DNA of 64,000 nt, taken from NCBI RefSeq assembly GCF_001645685.2, contig NZ_CP017080.1:2408001-2472000 (forward strand), read 5' to 3'. How positions within the stretch are numbered: the stretch's first letter is position 1; each line of letters opens with the position of its first letter. Of the stretch, positions 34,004-43,055 are shown piece by piece. This stretch comes from Peribacillus muralis. Lineage in GTDB: Bacteria; Bacillota; Bacilli; Bacillales; DSM-1321. A program made the translations under genes and the position numbers. The notes beneath the pieces are model-generated. The model ran no database searches, was not told the origin of the DNA, and saw nothing but the letters and a program-made list of their open reading frames with translations.

Positions 34004-36019
34004 TCATGATATTTTTAATAATACATATGAAGATAATGGGGGCACGGATATTTGTACCCCTTTGAATCTTTCTATCTCTTCAAGGCCAGCCAGCTGCCCA
34101 TTCGCTAAAACGGACCATTCACCTTGCTGCGGAAGTGTCAGGCATACCGACTGCCAATTTGCGTTATGGATGACCGCCAATCTTGAATCCTCCGTAAATA
34201 GAGTGAATGCAACCACATTAGGCGGGGCATCGATGAACTGTAAATGCTGCTCGATTTCTTCGGGTGTGCTCATTCTAAATGCACGAAAATGCTTCCGGAT
34301 TGAAATTAGGCCTTTCATATATTCGACTTCGTGATTGAAATCAGCCCTTCTTTTCCAATCCAAACGGTTTATCCAGTCAGATGATTGATAGCTATTTTCA
34401 TCACCATCCTTTGAACGCATAAATTCCTGTCCCGCATGGAGCATCGGAATTCCCTGTGACAGCAGGACGATGGCAGAAGCTAGTTTATGCATCTGTTTGC
34501 GCTCGGTTTCGGTGGCTTCTGAATTGGTGATGTTAAGTTTATCCCATAGGGTGTAGTTATCATGCGCTTCAACATAATTGATGACCTGATCGGGTGATTG
34601 ATAGGTTGCAATGTGCTCATCATAGTGCAAACCGCCAGCGATGCTTTTTCTTATGATATCTTCCATCCCTTGTTTGCCATTGATAAATCCTTTATCATGT
34701 TCGTTCATGACGAAACCTTTTAACCCGTCCCTGATTGCATCATTGAAATGGGCGACACCTGGCATTTTCCATGCGTTCTTTTGATTCGCCTTCTGCTCTT
34801 GTGGCAATGGGGTATTCATATCCCAGCCTTCACCTAATAAGATGATCGTGGGATCAATTTCGACAAGCGCTTTTTTAACTTCATTCATCGTTTCCACATC
34901 ATGAATTCCCATTAAATCAAAACGGAAGCCATCGAGGTTATATTCTTTAGCCCAGTAAATGATTGATTCAACGATGAATTTACGCATCATTTTATGCTCA
35001 GAAGCGGTGTCATTCCCTACACCAGTGCCATTTGATATAGTACCGTCGGCGTTATAACGAAAAAAATAGTTGGGCACAAGCTTATTGAAGTTCGAATCAG
35101 CCACTGAGTATACGTGATTGTAAACGACATCCATGATAACACGCAAACCATGATCATGAAGCGTCTGGATCATTTCCTTCAACTCCCTGATCCTCAACTT
35201 CGGTTGATACGGGTCTGTCGAATATGACCCTTCTGGTGCGTTATAGTTTTTCGGATCATAACCCCAATTATATTGCGGTTCTTTTAATTTCGTTTCATTG
35301 ACGGTGGCAAAATCAAATATCGGAATGAATTGCACATGGGTCACTCCTAAGTCCTTTATATGGTCAAGCCCTGTCTTCACACCGTTAGGACCCTTTGTCC
35401 CCTCTTCAATTACTCCCAGGAATTTTCCCTTCTGTTTAATCCCGCTCTCCGGATGAATCGATAGGTCTCTTGTATGTAATTCATAGATGATGACGTCCTC
35501 CGCTTTTCCAAACGGAGGTTTATTACGTGTCCATTTTTTGGGGTTCGTATCAGCCAGATCAACCACGACTCCTCTATCCCCATTGACCGTGACTGCTCGT
35601 ACATAAGGATCAACCGCTTCGCTCCATTCCTCTCCTATCTTCACTTTATATGTATAAATCAAACCATCGTGATCTCCGATTAATTCAGCGGTCCAGGTCC
35701 CCTTTTCGGAACGATCCATCTCGATTTCAAACCCCTCTGTATCATTCCATTGTTTATATGTGACAAGTTTCGCTTGGGATGATATAGGTGCCCATAACCT
35801 GAATGCCGTTTTATCTTTGCGGTAGGAATTGCCCAAGTCTTTTCCGTCGAAGTAATGAAGGCGATCCAATTCATCTGGATTTAGTGGCTGAATATTTGCT
35901 GCAGGAAGGGAAGCTGAAACCTCTTCCGCTTCTTCACCAGCCGCTTTTCGATTATTGATATTCTCTTCTTCAAAATATAATGAATCTTTAATATGACATT
36001 CCCCCATTGACATTCCCAA
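34004..36019 (-). CDS. pulA: type I pullulanase
   Basis: 671 residues. An N-terminal CBM48-like domain (about 60-165: TAFRLWAPISSQAKLVTY) precedes a GH13 barrel. IIYELHTRDLSI and YNWGYDPKNYNAPEGSYS (the pullulanase signature YNWGYDP) are present. The catalytic Asp is in DGFRFDLMGIHD, the catalytic Glu in ILLGEGWDMN, and the third acid in YVEAHDNYTLWDKL. It hydrolyses alpha-1,6 branches of pullulan, starch or glycogen. No signal peptide, so it acts inside the cell on glycogen or imported maltodextrins. Start is uncertain: several ATG/TTG codons cluster and none has a good ribosome site. Confidence 0.92.
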   Translation of the reverse strand: MGMSMGECHIKDSLYFEEENINNRKAAGEEAEEVSASLPAANIQPLNPDELDRLHYFDGKDLGNSYRKDKTAFRLWAPISSQAKLVTYKQWNDTEGFEIEMDRSEKGTWTAELIGDHDGLIYTYKVKIGEEWSEAVDPYVRAVTVNGDRGVVVDLADTNPKKWTRNKPPFGKAEDVIIYELHTRDLSIHPESGIKQKGKFLGVIEEGTKGPNGVKTGLDHIKDLGVTHVQFIPIFDFATVNETKLKEPQYNWGYDPKNYNAPEGSYSTDPYQPKLRIRELKEMIQTLHDHGLRVIMDVVYNHVYSVADSNFNKLVPNYFFRYNADGTISNGTGVGNDTASEHKMMRKFIVESIIYWAKEYNLDGFRFDLMGIHDVETMNEVKKALVEIDPTIILLGEGWDMNTPLPQEQKANQKNAWKMPGVAHFNDAIRDGLKGFVMNEHDKGFINGKQGMEDIIRKSIAGGLHYDEHIATYQSPDQVINYVEAHDNYTLWDKLNITNSEATETERKQMHKLASAIVLLSQGIPMLHAGQEFMRSKDGDENSYQSSDWINRLDWKRRADFNHEVEYMKGLISIRKHFRAFRMSTPEEIEQHLQFIDAPPNVVAFTLFTEDSRLAVIHNANWQSVCLTLPQQGEWSVLANGQLAGLEEIERFKGVQISVPPLSSYVLLKIS

Positions 36020-36213
36020 TAGAAAATAGGAATTCGTTTACTATTTATCTTGTAACACTGAATAGGGATATTTTGCTTCCCTACACTAAGATTTTCCCTT
36101 GACTTGAAGCTATAAACTCGGGATTAGGAAAATATCCGGAATTTCAATCTTGTTATTTAATGATGGTTAAAACTATTTCCACATCTCGGGATCAATAAGA
36201 TAATTCTAAAAAA

Positions 36214-36252
36214 AAATGCCTCCATAACAGTTTTACGGTCTTGGAGGCATTT
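36214..36252 (-). terminator. clpE terminator
   Basis: 11-base arms AAATGCCTCCA / TGGAGGCATTT with a 17-base loop and a long T-tract on the minus strand, 11 bases after the clpE stop. Confidence 0.9.
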
Positions 36253-36262
36253 CTAGTACAAT

Positions 36263-38386
36263 TTATGGTGTATTAATAATTTTCACATGATCGTTTTCAA
36301 CAATTGCACTGAACTTCTTCACGTCAGGCTGTTCAAAAATGTAGTCCGTGATTCCGTCTTCAAGCTGTTCCTGCAGAACTCTGCGGAGCGGTCTTGCACC
36401 GAAAGTAGGATGATAACCCAATTCAATTAGTTTTTGTTTTGCTTCCTCCGTTACGATTAGGGAAATCTCTTGTCTAGCCAGTGTTTCGTCGAGTTCCTCA
36501 AGCATGATATTTACAATTTGAAGAAGGTCTTCCTTCTTCAATGCCGAAAATTCGATAATGCTATCGAACCTATTCAAGAATTCCGGCTTGAAGAAGCTGC
36601 CCAATGATTGGAGGATGCCTTCTACAGCTGCACTTGTGCCAAATCCCATGACCTTTTGCCTTTCTCCTACACCGGCGTTACTTGTCATGATGATGACCGT
36701 GTCTTTAAATGTAACAGTACGACCTTGACTGTCGGTTAATCGGCCATCTTCCAAAATTTGCAGGAACATGTGCATAACATCCGGATGTGCCTTTTCAATT
36801 TCATCCAATAAGATGATACTGTATGGTTTGCGGCGAACCTTTTCAGTTAATTGACCCGCTTCTTCATGTCCAATATATCCAGGCGGGGAGCCAATTAACT
36901 TGGAGACACTATGTTTTTCCATGAACTCACTCATATCAAGACGGATCATCGCTTCCTTGTCTCCAAACAATTCGGCAGCAAGTGTTTTGGCCAATTCCGT
37001 TTTTCCGACACCCGTTGGTCCTACGAAAAGGAAGGAACCTGTTGGACGATTTTTAGACCTCAGTCCTGCACGGCTTCTGCGGACGGCCTTCGCAACCTTC
37101 GTGACGGCTTCTTCCTGACCGATGACTTTACTCATCAATTTCGCTTGAAGGTGAACCATCCTCTCTTGCTCGTTTTCCTGTAATTTTCCAACCGGTATCC
37201 CGGTTTTTTGTTCAATGATGCTTTGAATGTTTTCAATGGTAACGATTGGTTTTACTGGGTTGCTTCCTGATTGCAACAATTTCTCAAGTTTTTCTTCTTC
37301 ATCACGCAATGTTGCCGCTTTTTCGTACGCTTCTTCTTTTAGAGCCCATTCTTTTTCTTTATAGATTTGGGCAAGACGCTCTTTCATATCCGTTTCTTGT
37401 CCATCTTCAATCGTCAGGTTCAACTTGGAACCTGCTTCATCCATCAAGTCAATAGCCTTGTCTGGCAGAAAACGATCTTGAATGTAGCGGCTGGACAGCT
37501 CGACTGCCGCTTTCAGTGATTCCTCACTATAGGTTACACCATGATACGCTTCATAGCTGTTCTTTAATCCTTTTAAAATCACAAGCGCTTCTTCCATTGA
37601 CGGCTCATCAACTTGTACAGGTTGAAAACGTCGTTCAAGTGCTCCGTCTTTTTCGATTTTTCGATATTCGGACAATGTAGTAGCGCCGACAAGTTGCAAT
37701 TCACCCCTGGCTAGTGCAGGTTTCAAAATATTTCCGGCATCCATGGATCCTTCTGCTGAACCTGCCCCGACGATTTGGTGAATCTCATCAATGAATAAGA
37801 TGATATTTTTCCTTGTTTGTAATTCACTTATCAGCTGTTTCATCCGCTCCTCGAATTGGCCCCGAATCCCGGTATTGCTCACTAGAGAAGCAACGTCTAG
37901 CATATAGACCAATTTGTTGCGCAATTTAGCAGGTACAGCTCCTTCGGTAATAGCAAGAGCCAATCCTTCGGCAATGGCCGTTTTACCTACACCAGGTTCA
38001 CCTATGAGAACTGGATTATTTTTATTACGCCTATTCAGAACTTCTATCACACGTTTTATTTCTTCATCCCTGCCGATTACCGGATCGATCAGACCCGCTT
38101 TTGCTGCATCGGTCAAATTACTTCCATACTCCTCAAGCAGTCCGCCTTCTTCAGTCTGCTTTTCGGAATCTGGTTGAGGTGCTTCGTTATAATTAAATGG
38201 ATTCAATGAATGATGAGAACCATTGAACTGAAATTTACCAGTATCGATTCCCCCCATTGCTGCTCCCAGTTTATTTCGTTCTTCTTTATAACAAGTGGAG
38301 CACAGTTTTACATCATGCTCCTGACCATTCATATTTAGATGGACTTGGATATTAGCTTGGTTTACATTGCATTTTTCACAAAGCAT
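36263..38386 (-). CDS. clpE: ATP-dependent Clp protease ATPase subunit ClpE
   Basis: 707 residues. A four-Cys zinc finger opens the protein (C3, C6, C29, C32), which separates ClpE from ClpC. The first AAA domain has GEPGVGKT, a UVR-like linker sits near 320-355, and the second AAA domain has [20 protein letters not shown] and the Hsp100 C-terminal [17 protein letters not shown]. ClpE unfolds substrates for ClpP and helps switch off the CtsR heat-shock regulon. The ATG follows AAAGGAGG. Two CtsR boxes flank the promoter -10. Confidence 0.95.
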   Translation of the reverse strand: MLCEKCNVNQANIQVHLNMNGQEHDVKLCSTCYKEERNKLGAAMGGIDTGKFQFNGSHHSLNPFNYNEAPQPDSEKQTEEGGLLEEYGSNLTDAAKAGLIDPVIGRDEEIKRVIEVLNRRNKNNPVLIGEPGVGKTAIAEGLALAITEGAVPAKLRNKLVYMLDVASLVSNTGIRGQFEERMKQLISELQTRKNIILFIDEIHQIVGAGSAEGSMDAGNILKPALARGELQLVGATTLSEYRKIEKDGALERRFQPVQVDEPSMEEALVILKGLKNSYEAYHGVTYSEESLKAAVELSSRYIQDRFLPDKAIDLMDEAGSKLNLTIEDGQETDMKERLAQIYKEKEWALKEEAYEKAATLRDEEEKLEKLLQSGSNPVKPIVTIENIQSIIEQKTGIPVGKLQENEQERMVHLQAKLMSKVIGQEEAVTKVAKAVRRSRAGLRSKNRPTGSFLFVGPTGVGKTELAKTLAAELFGDKEAMIRLDMSEFMEKHSVSKLIGSPPGYIGHEEAGQLTEKVRRKPYSIILLDEIEKAHPDVMHMFLQILEDGRLTDSQGRTVTFKDTVIIMTSNAGVGERQKVMGFGTSAAVEGILQSLGSFFKPEFLNRFDSIIEFSALKKEDLLQIVNIMLEELDETLARQEISLIVTEEAKQKLIELGYHPTFGARPLRRVLQEQLEDGITDYIFEQPDVKKFSAIVENDHVKIINTP

Positions 38387-38421
38387 GTAGTACCCCTCCT
38401 TTAAATTTGTTGCTTAAATTC

Positions 38422-38438
38422 TTTGACCTTCTTTGACC
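38422..38438 (-). promoter_or_regulatory. CtsR box 1 of clpE
   Basis: GGTCAAAGAAGGTCAAA on the minus strand is an exact heptad direct repeat (GGTCAAA-N3-GGTCAAA), the CtsR consensus. It lies 36-52 bases upstream of the clpE ATG, downstream of the likely -10 TATAAT at 38449-38454. Confidence 0.9.
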
Positions 38439-38455
38439 TTCTGAATTTATTATAC

Positions 38456-38472
38456 ATTGACCTTCTTTGACT
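38456..38472 (-). promoter_or_regulatory. CtsR box 2 of clpE
   Basis: AGTCAAAGAAGGTCAAT on the minus strand, with one mismatch in each heptad, immediately upstream of the -10. Two boxes around one promoter predict tight CtsR repression, as at Bacillus subtilis clpE. Confidence 0.85.
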
Positions 38473-38862
38473 TTCAATCATTTTGTCTTGAAATATTTAT
38501 CACATCATCACGTATTTTCATCACAGTGGGCATTTTGGATATCCTTAATGGTTTGCCTAGCATATAAAATGATGAATATAGAGTCAAATGATTCGGCCTC
38601 TTTTCTAGAAGAATCAGCGCCATTTCTCTTTATTACCCCCACAGTACGCCTAATAACCTACATATGTTAGCCAGTTTTACCGGTGACACAGTCAACAAAA
38701 GAGCATGATTGAAAATGAGTACCCTAATGGATTTGCATATACATTATGTTGTTATAGCCTGTTACATTAAGGTGGAAGCTATAATCAATGAAAAGAGTTG
38801 CGGCAAATAAACATCGAAGCTACAATTCTTTGATGGGCGCAGCTAATATGGAGGGAAATAGT
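38473..38862. other. intergenic region between clpE and a broken DUF4334 gene
   Basis: About 390 bases. It contains the divergent promoter regions; no further gene, hairpin or repeat was recognised. Confidence 0.4.
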
Positions 38863-39373
38863 ATGTATGACAAGGACTTTTTACTAAGGGGTATTTCACA
38901 GACTGAAGCGTTTGAATTCTTTGACCGTATGGAGACTGTCGGCTCCGGCGAAATGAGAGGACTATGGAAAGGAGAAGAACTTAGAACGCGACATCCTATG
39001 GAAGGAATATTGACTGCTTCGAATTGGTACGGCAAAGAGTTCATTAACGATGAGCATGTCCAGCCACTTGTATTCCAAAAGAAAAATGGAGAATTGTTTT
39101 CTGGTAATCCTGGGCTCATGCCACTAAACATAAGCTATGGAAAAATTCATTACAATTGTCATGGGAATTTTTCGTCCCATTTTAAAAACAAAAAAAAGCA
39201 GGGCAAGGCTGCGACAGATTCAATATCGAGGTAAAATAAGTGCAGCGATGGTTTACGATCAAAAAGGTATCATTGATGTGTTTCGGAAAGTTGACGATGT
39301 TACAGTGCTTGGTGTAATGGATATGAAGATTCAATTTCCCGGTCAGTCATATTTCTTTGTATTAAAAAAGTGA
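38863..39373 (+). pseudogene. frameshifted GXWXG/DUF4334 protein
   Basis: The first frame holds MRGLWKGEELRTRHPMEGIL (the GxWxGxE motif of the N-terminal GXWXG domain), then NWYGKEFINDEHVQPLVF and LMPLNISYGKIH. Near 39137-39150 the family sequence moves to another frame: RLRQIQYRGKISAAMVYDQK, GIIDVFRKVDDVTVLGVMDM and the end FFVLKK, which form DUF4334. A single base change in a short A run (39139-39143) would restore one protein of about 170 residues. The ATG has a good GGAGGG site. Either a recent pseudogene or a base-call error. Confidence 0.8.
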
Positions 39374-39621
39374 ATAAGTCATAATGAGTTGAATTTTAGA
39401 ACAGTTTTTTCCTTTGTAACTTTTTAAAAATTGATTGAAGGTACACCATGAACATCGATTATGTAACCACTTAACGGAACACCACCTCTTGTAGGCGTAT
39501 TTCCATAAGTCACTTTGTGTTTTGCATATAATAAATATTTTTTTCACATTTATCATTAGTGATAATAATAGTAGTGTTCTATGAAAACATGGAAAACCGC
39601 TATTGTTTAAAGAAGACTGGT

Positions 39622-39922
39622 ATGAAAAAAAACAGCTAATTTCGCTTTTCTCTTCCAATTCATTAACGGATGCAGCACTGTCGGAAGCGTTGTAAGGGAC
39701 TTACCATGCGGAGAATATTTCGAGTGGATGGAATTGGAAACGAATGAAAAACTTGATGGAATGATTTTGGATTATACGAAAGAAGAAGCGGCAATGGACG
39801 ATGAAGCCATTCACGAAACGATTATCTATATCGCCACTTATATTTTTGCATTGATGAAGAATGCAGATTGGATTACGTTTAATTTCGGAGTTCACATGCA
39901 GAAAGTGACTAGGAAAGAATGA
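39622..39922 (+). pseudogene. possible DUF4825-like lipoprotein, out of frame at the start
   Basis: An ATG followed by eight A residues (39625-39632) is out of frame with an open stretch that reads NFAFLFQFINGCSTVGSVV, a lipoprotein-type signal with Cys. It continues CGEYFEWMELETNEKLDGMI, then YIATYIFALMKNADWITFNF and VTRKE. Removing one A gives MKKTANFAFLF... and a protein of about 99 residues. The C-terminal half resembles DUF4825 (IFALM...NFG...VTR). As sequenced, only a 64-codon internal frame from 39728 remains, without a ribosome site. Confidence 0.4.
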
Positions 39923-40011
39923 ATCGATTGGTAAGGCAAGGATTAAAGCCAGCTATATAAATGAGGATGATTTAAAGAGACTAATCCAAATAGATGAAGC
40001 TAATGGATCAA

Positions 40012-40044
40012 GGAGAGGTGCATTGCAACCTCCCTCTTTTTAGA
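40012..40044 (+). terminator. possible terminator
   Basis: GAGAGGTGCA and TGCAACCTCCCTC form an imperfect stem followed by T5 on the plus strand, beyond the end of the 39622-39922 gene. Confidence 0.45.
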
Positions 40045-40095
40045 GGATTTTAGCTTTTCTTCCTTTAGCCCACCCGCTTGGAAAATTAGCCGAAC

Positions 40096-40120
40096 AAAAA
40101 AAGAGACTTCATCAAGTCTC
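40096..40120 (-). terminator. terminator of the NlpC/P60 gene
   Basis: Perfect 7-base arms GAGACTT / AAGTCTC with a 4-base loop and T7 on the minus strand, 35 bases after the stop. Confidence 0.85.
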
Positions 40121-40154
40121 ATGCTTTTGTATAGGGAAAATGCATGGCTTCTAT

Positions 40155-40598
40155 TTATATGCGTTTTGCCCCGATGAACATCGGCTTCCAATATGTATTA
40201 TTGGTTTTGGCATATGACACTCCCTTAGAGGATGCAGAGTGTATGAATTGATTGTCACCTATGTAAATAGCCACATGTGTAGGCTTTTTAGCTTTATTTG
40301 GTGCAAAGAACATTAAGTCCCCTTTTTGCAACGTTTTAACTGACTTGCCTTTTTTATATATTTCAGCAGCAGTCCTCGGTAAAGTCTTGCCAGCCTTTTG
40401 GTAGGAATATTTCACTAGACCGGAGCAATCAAAACCTGATGACGAAATGCCGCCCATTTTATATTTTGTACCTAATTCACTTTTGGCCACTTTAATCGCT
40501 TTTGTATGATATGATGCAGCTTCGGCTTGGCTCCCTGTAAAGGTTGCTGACCCAAGCATGATAGCTAATGACAATCCGACGACAATTTTCTTGAACAA
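40155..40598 (-). CDS. secreted NlpC/P60 cell-wall endopeptidase
   Basis: 147 residues: a signal peptide (FKKIVVGLSLAIMLGSATFT, cleavage after AEA) and a single C40 domain with no cell-wall-binding repeats. The catalytic Cys is in GFDCSGLVKYSY, the His in PTHVAIYIG and the third residue in FIHSAS. It cleaves the D-Glu to diamino-acid bond of peptidoglycan stem peptides. TTG start with GGGGG nine bases upstream. A WalR box at 40672 suggests control by WalRK, and the inhibitor IseA is encoded at 12741. The lack of LysM or SH3 anchoring is notable for an autolysin. Confidence 0.9.
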   Translation of the reverse strand: MFKKIVVGLSLAIMLGSATFTGSQAEAASYHTKAIKVAKSELGTKYKMGGISSSGFDCSGLVKYSYQKAGKTLPRTAAEIYKKGKSVKTLQKGDLMFFAPNKAKKPTHVAIYIGDNQFIHSASSKGVSYAKTNNTYWKPMFIGAKRI

Positions 40599-40671
40599 AT
40601 TATTTTACCCCCTGATGTGATTTGCTAAACCTAATATACTAGAAAATGCATATCATTCGCATCACAGGTTC

Positions 40672-40688
40672 TTTACATTTATGTTACA
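40672..40688 (-). promoter_or_regulatory. WalR box upstream of the NlpC/P60 gene
   Basis: On the minus strand TGTAAC, five bases, TGTAAA: a full match to TGTWAH-N5-TGTWAH, 74 bases upstream of the TTG start. Distance fits activation from upstream of the -35, the usual mode for WalR at autolysin genes. Confidence 0.75.
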
Positions 40689-40787
40689 TTTAGTAGAATT
40701 AGGTAGAATGACCAAAAAAAAACGAAAAAAAAGTCGGATTTTACCTATATTCTCATCTACCCCCTCTTTAGCCAGTGAATCTAAAAA

Positions 40788-40812
40788 AACAGTGGTTGAT
40801 TCAACCACTGTT
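40788..40812 (-). terminator. terminator of the YdjM-like gene
   Basis: Perfect 12-base arms AACAGTGGTTGA / TCAACCACTGTT with a 1-base centre and a T7 tract on the minus strand. It overlaps the stop codon of the gene. Confidence 0.85.
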
Positions 40813-41437
40813 AAAACTCCTTAGAGTAGAAGGGCAAAAATAACTTTACTCCCCGTTTATTGAACGGCAAAAATTTCATATCGGCGATTAAATGACTGAT
40901 ATATCCGAATAGACATGTAGTGAAAATCCCGTCAATGCCCATCGCTGCCTCGAACTGAAAGGCAATGATACCGAAGAAAACAATGCCAGCAATGGAATGG
41001 GTATAACTTCTATGAGGCGTAAACGATGCTAGAATCATATAAAGACCCAGCAGCCATAACCAGTCTTCCTGTAAAGACATGCCAATGCCCAATATCCCTA
41101 ATCCGCTCAGGGTCAGCATATGCCTTTGTGTTATGAATGAGGAAATAACGATTATTCCAATTCCTGCCCCTGCACCGATCCACTTTTCCTTCTCAAAACC
41201 CTCCAAAATGCTATAAATGATCATTACAATTCCAATCGTTTGAGCCAGGGTCCGTATGAACTTGTGTGAAAACGTAATCCTATTGCTTAACTTCCCATCG
41301 ATATCCATGTCTGGCATGAGGCCAGAAATGCCCCCGATCCCAACCAAGAATAACGTGGTGGTCGGATCCGTTTGTAATGAATTTGCCGTTAAGTATCCAA
41401 CTGTTGCACCTAGTGCCATGTGTGCTGTACCGTTCAA
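40811..41437 (-). CDS. YdjM-family membrane-bound metal-dependent hydrolase
   Basis: 208 residues with five or six hydrophobic helices. The metal-ligand pattern is typical: NGTAHMALGATVGY at the N-terminus, LMPDMDID, ASFTPHRSYTHSIAG and YISHLIADM. The family (YdjM/YvsG, LexA-regulated in Escherichia coli) is a predicted membrane phosphatase-like hydrolase without a proven substrate. It overlaps its terminator and stands alone. Confidence 0.85.
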   Translation of the reverse strand: MNGTAHMALGATVGYLTANSLQTDPTTTLFLVGIGGISGLMPDMDIDGKLSNRITFSHKFIRTLAQTIGIVMIIYSILEGFEKEKWIGAGAGIGIIVISSFITQRHMLTLSGLGILGIGMSLQEDWLWLLGLYMILASFTPHRSYTHSIAGIVFFGIIAFQFEAAMGIDGIFTTCLFGYISHLIADMKFLPFNKRGVKLFLPFYSKEF

Positions 41438-41604
41438 TTTCTCTCTCCTGTTCCGCTAAGAAGTTGTGTTGCCCCCAAGAAACGAATGTTTGTTCGAACC
41501 TTCATTAATACTATACATTATTTTTAAGTGGATTTCTTTATTTCTAATGAAAAAAAGCAAGATTTATCAAAATTCCCTTACCAAGTCTATATAACTAATT
41601 ATGA

Positions 41605-41649
41605 AGCCTAATCTTAAAAAATCTTTGATTTTTTCTTTAAAATTAGGCT
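41605..41649. other. 45-base hairpin of unknown role
   Basis: Outer arms AGCCTAAT / ATTAGGCT and an inner stem AAAAAATC / GATTTTTT around a TTT loop. It lies about 50 bases before a small ORF and is not associated with a nearby stop codon, so it may be a leader structure rather than a terminator. Confidence 0.45.
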
Positions 41650-41698
41650 GTTTCATGAAATTTTATCCATAATATGAATATACTAATCTATAAGGGGA

Positions 41699-41881
41699 GT
41701 GATTCAGATAGCTTTTTTAAATGCCTTCAACAATTTCAAAAAGGGGAAAAAGTCTAAGAAAATAAAAAACATGGATTTTCGGGAGCAGCATGTAAGGAGA
41801 TCGTCTGAGCTCATCGGCAACAATGTGATTGTCCAAAATATTATAAATAATCACCTTGCAAAAAAAAATAACCACTTATAG
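41699..41881 (+). CDS. small basic hypothetical protein, 60 residues
   Basis: A Lys-rich peptide (FNNFKKGKKSKKIKNMDFRE, then SSELIGNNVIVQNIINNHLA). It starts with GTG directly behind AAGGGGA, and its stop lies inside a bidirectional terminator. The strongly basic N-terminal half and lack of a signal suggest a nucleic-acid or membrane-surface interaction. Family not recognised. The hairpin at 41605 precedes it. Confidence 0.45.
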   Translation: MIQIAFLNAFNNFKKGKKSKKIKNMDFREQHVRRSSELIGNNVIVQNIINNHLAKKNNHL

Positions 41882-41891
41882 GGTGGTTATT
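41867..41891. terminator. bidirectional terminator
   Basis: 9-base arms AATAACCAC / GTGGTTATT with a 7-base loop, A8 on one side and TTTAC on the other, between convergent genes. Confidence 0.8.
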
Positions 41892-41912
41892 TTACTTACG
41901 GGGAATATTCGG

Positions 41913-42806
41913 TCACTTATCTTTCCGATCATTTACATCAAAAATGTAATGATACTGCAAGTAATAATCATAAATGACGTTATGGAGTATTTTAATTAAG
42001 GATTTATCGAAGGTATCGAATTCGGTTTGATAACTGTTTAAGACAGTGACGAATTTACCATCCATGTTTTCAAAAAAATGAAGGAGGAAGTTTTTGTAAT
42101 ATTCGCTATCACTGTTACTTTTATTCGTGATGCAGGCATCACCTGTTTCGATCGACATATCAAGCATCGCTTTGATCGACTTGGGCAGCTTTGCTTTCTT
42201 GAACTGATTCAACGTATAGATATCATAGGTAAAGGTAAGATCTAATTGATTGGAATAAAAGTCTACCGCACTGTCCAAAGTGTAGATCAAAGGAGTCATG
42301 AATTCCTTGCTGTTGGCAATTTCCTCCGATATCTCCAATTGATATTCCTCGGATGTCAAATATGCGGCAAATTTCATTTTCGAGCTACTCACGCTGAATA
42401 CCTCAAATACGGCTGCATCTTGTTTTTCAATTTCAAATTCTATATTAAAAAATTTAAAGTGCTTTAATCGGTAAAAAGCGATTGGTGCCAATAGAAAAAG
42501 CAAAATCCAGACGAGGTACAGAAATAGGGTATTAAAAATGATTTGGTAAAATTCAGATGTGACGATCGGTTCGATGATTAATGTTATCAATGTATGTTCA
42601 AATCCCACTGAATCGGGAGGGATTTGGGGATGGACTGGGATGGTTGCTTCCTCTGGCTTCGCCCAAGATTCAAATGCTAAATGGCCCATCGCTACAAGTG
42701 TATAAACAAAAATCAGGATAGTGCCAATCACATATAATTTTGGCATGAAACCTATAATCCTGTCGAAAACAGAAATCCGTTTTTCTGCCTGTTCCTCTTT
42801 AGCCAC
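41913..42806 (-). CDS. hypothetical membrane protein with two transmembrane helices
   Basis: 297 residues. Helices at about 22-45 (LYVIGTILIFVYTLVAMGHL) and 88-112 (IIFNTLFLYLVWILLFLLAP) leave an external loop of about 40 residues. A cytoplasmic domain of about 185 residues, rich in acidic and aromatic residues, begins after HFKFFNIEFEIEKQD. I do not recognise the family. GTG start with AGGAG nine bases upstream. No operon partner. Confidence 0.6.
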   Translation of the reverse strand: MAKEEQAEKRISVFDRIIGFMPKLYVIGTILIFVYTLVAMGHLAFESWAKPEEATIPVHPQIPPDSVGFEHTLITLIIEPIVTSEFYQIIFNTLFLYLVWILLFLLAPIAFYRLKHFKFFNIEFEIEKQDAAVFEVFSVSSSKMKFAAYLTSEEYQLEISEEIANSKEFMTPLIYTLDSAVDFYSNQLDLTFTYDIYTLNQFKKAKLPKSIKAMLDMSIETGDACITNKSNSDSEYYKNFLLHFFENMDGKFVTVLNSYQTEFDTFDKSLIKILHNVIYDYYLQYHYIFDVNDRKDK

Positions 42807-43055
42807 TGTAATTGCTCCTTTTAAGATAATAAAATCAAGAAAAGCCAGATAGCGTCTGAGCAGTGGAGGGACACTGCTATTTAATTTATATGTTTGTCAT
42901 GATGTGAAAATACGTAAATATCGTCCTTCAGGCGGTCTATTCCAAAATATTTTCGACGCTTTCATAAGAATGGAGAAAAATCCGTCAAAAAAAATGCCCT
43001 ACCCCTTCGTTCGTGAAAAGGAGCGGACATAAATGGCAGTAATTTCATTTTGCAG

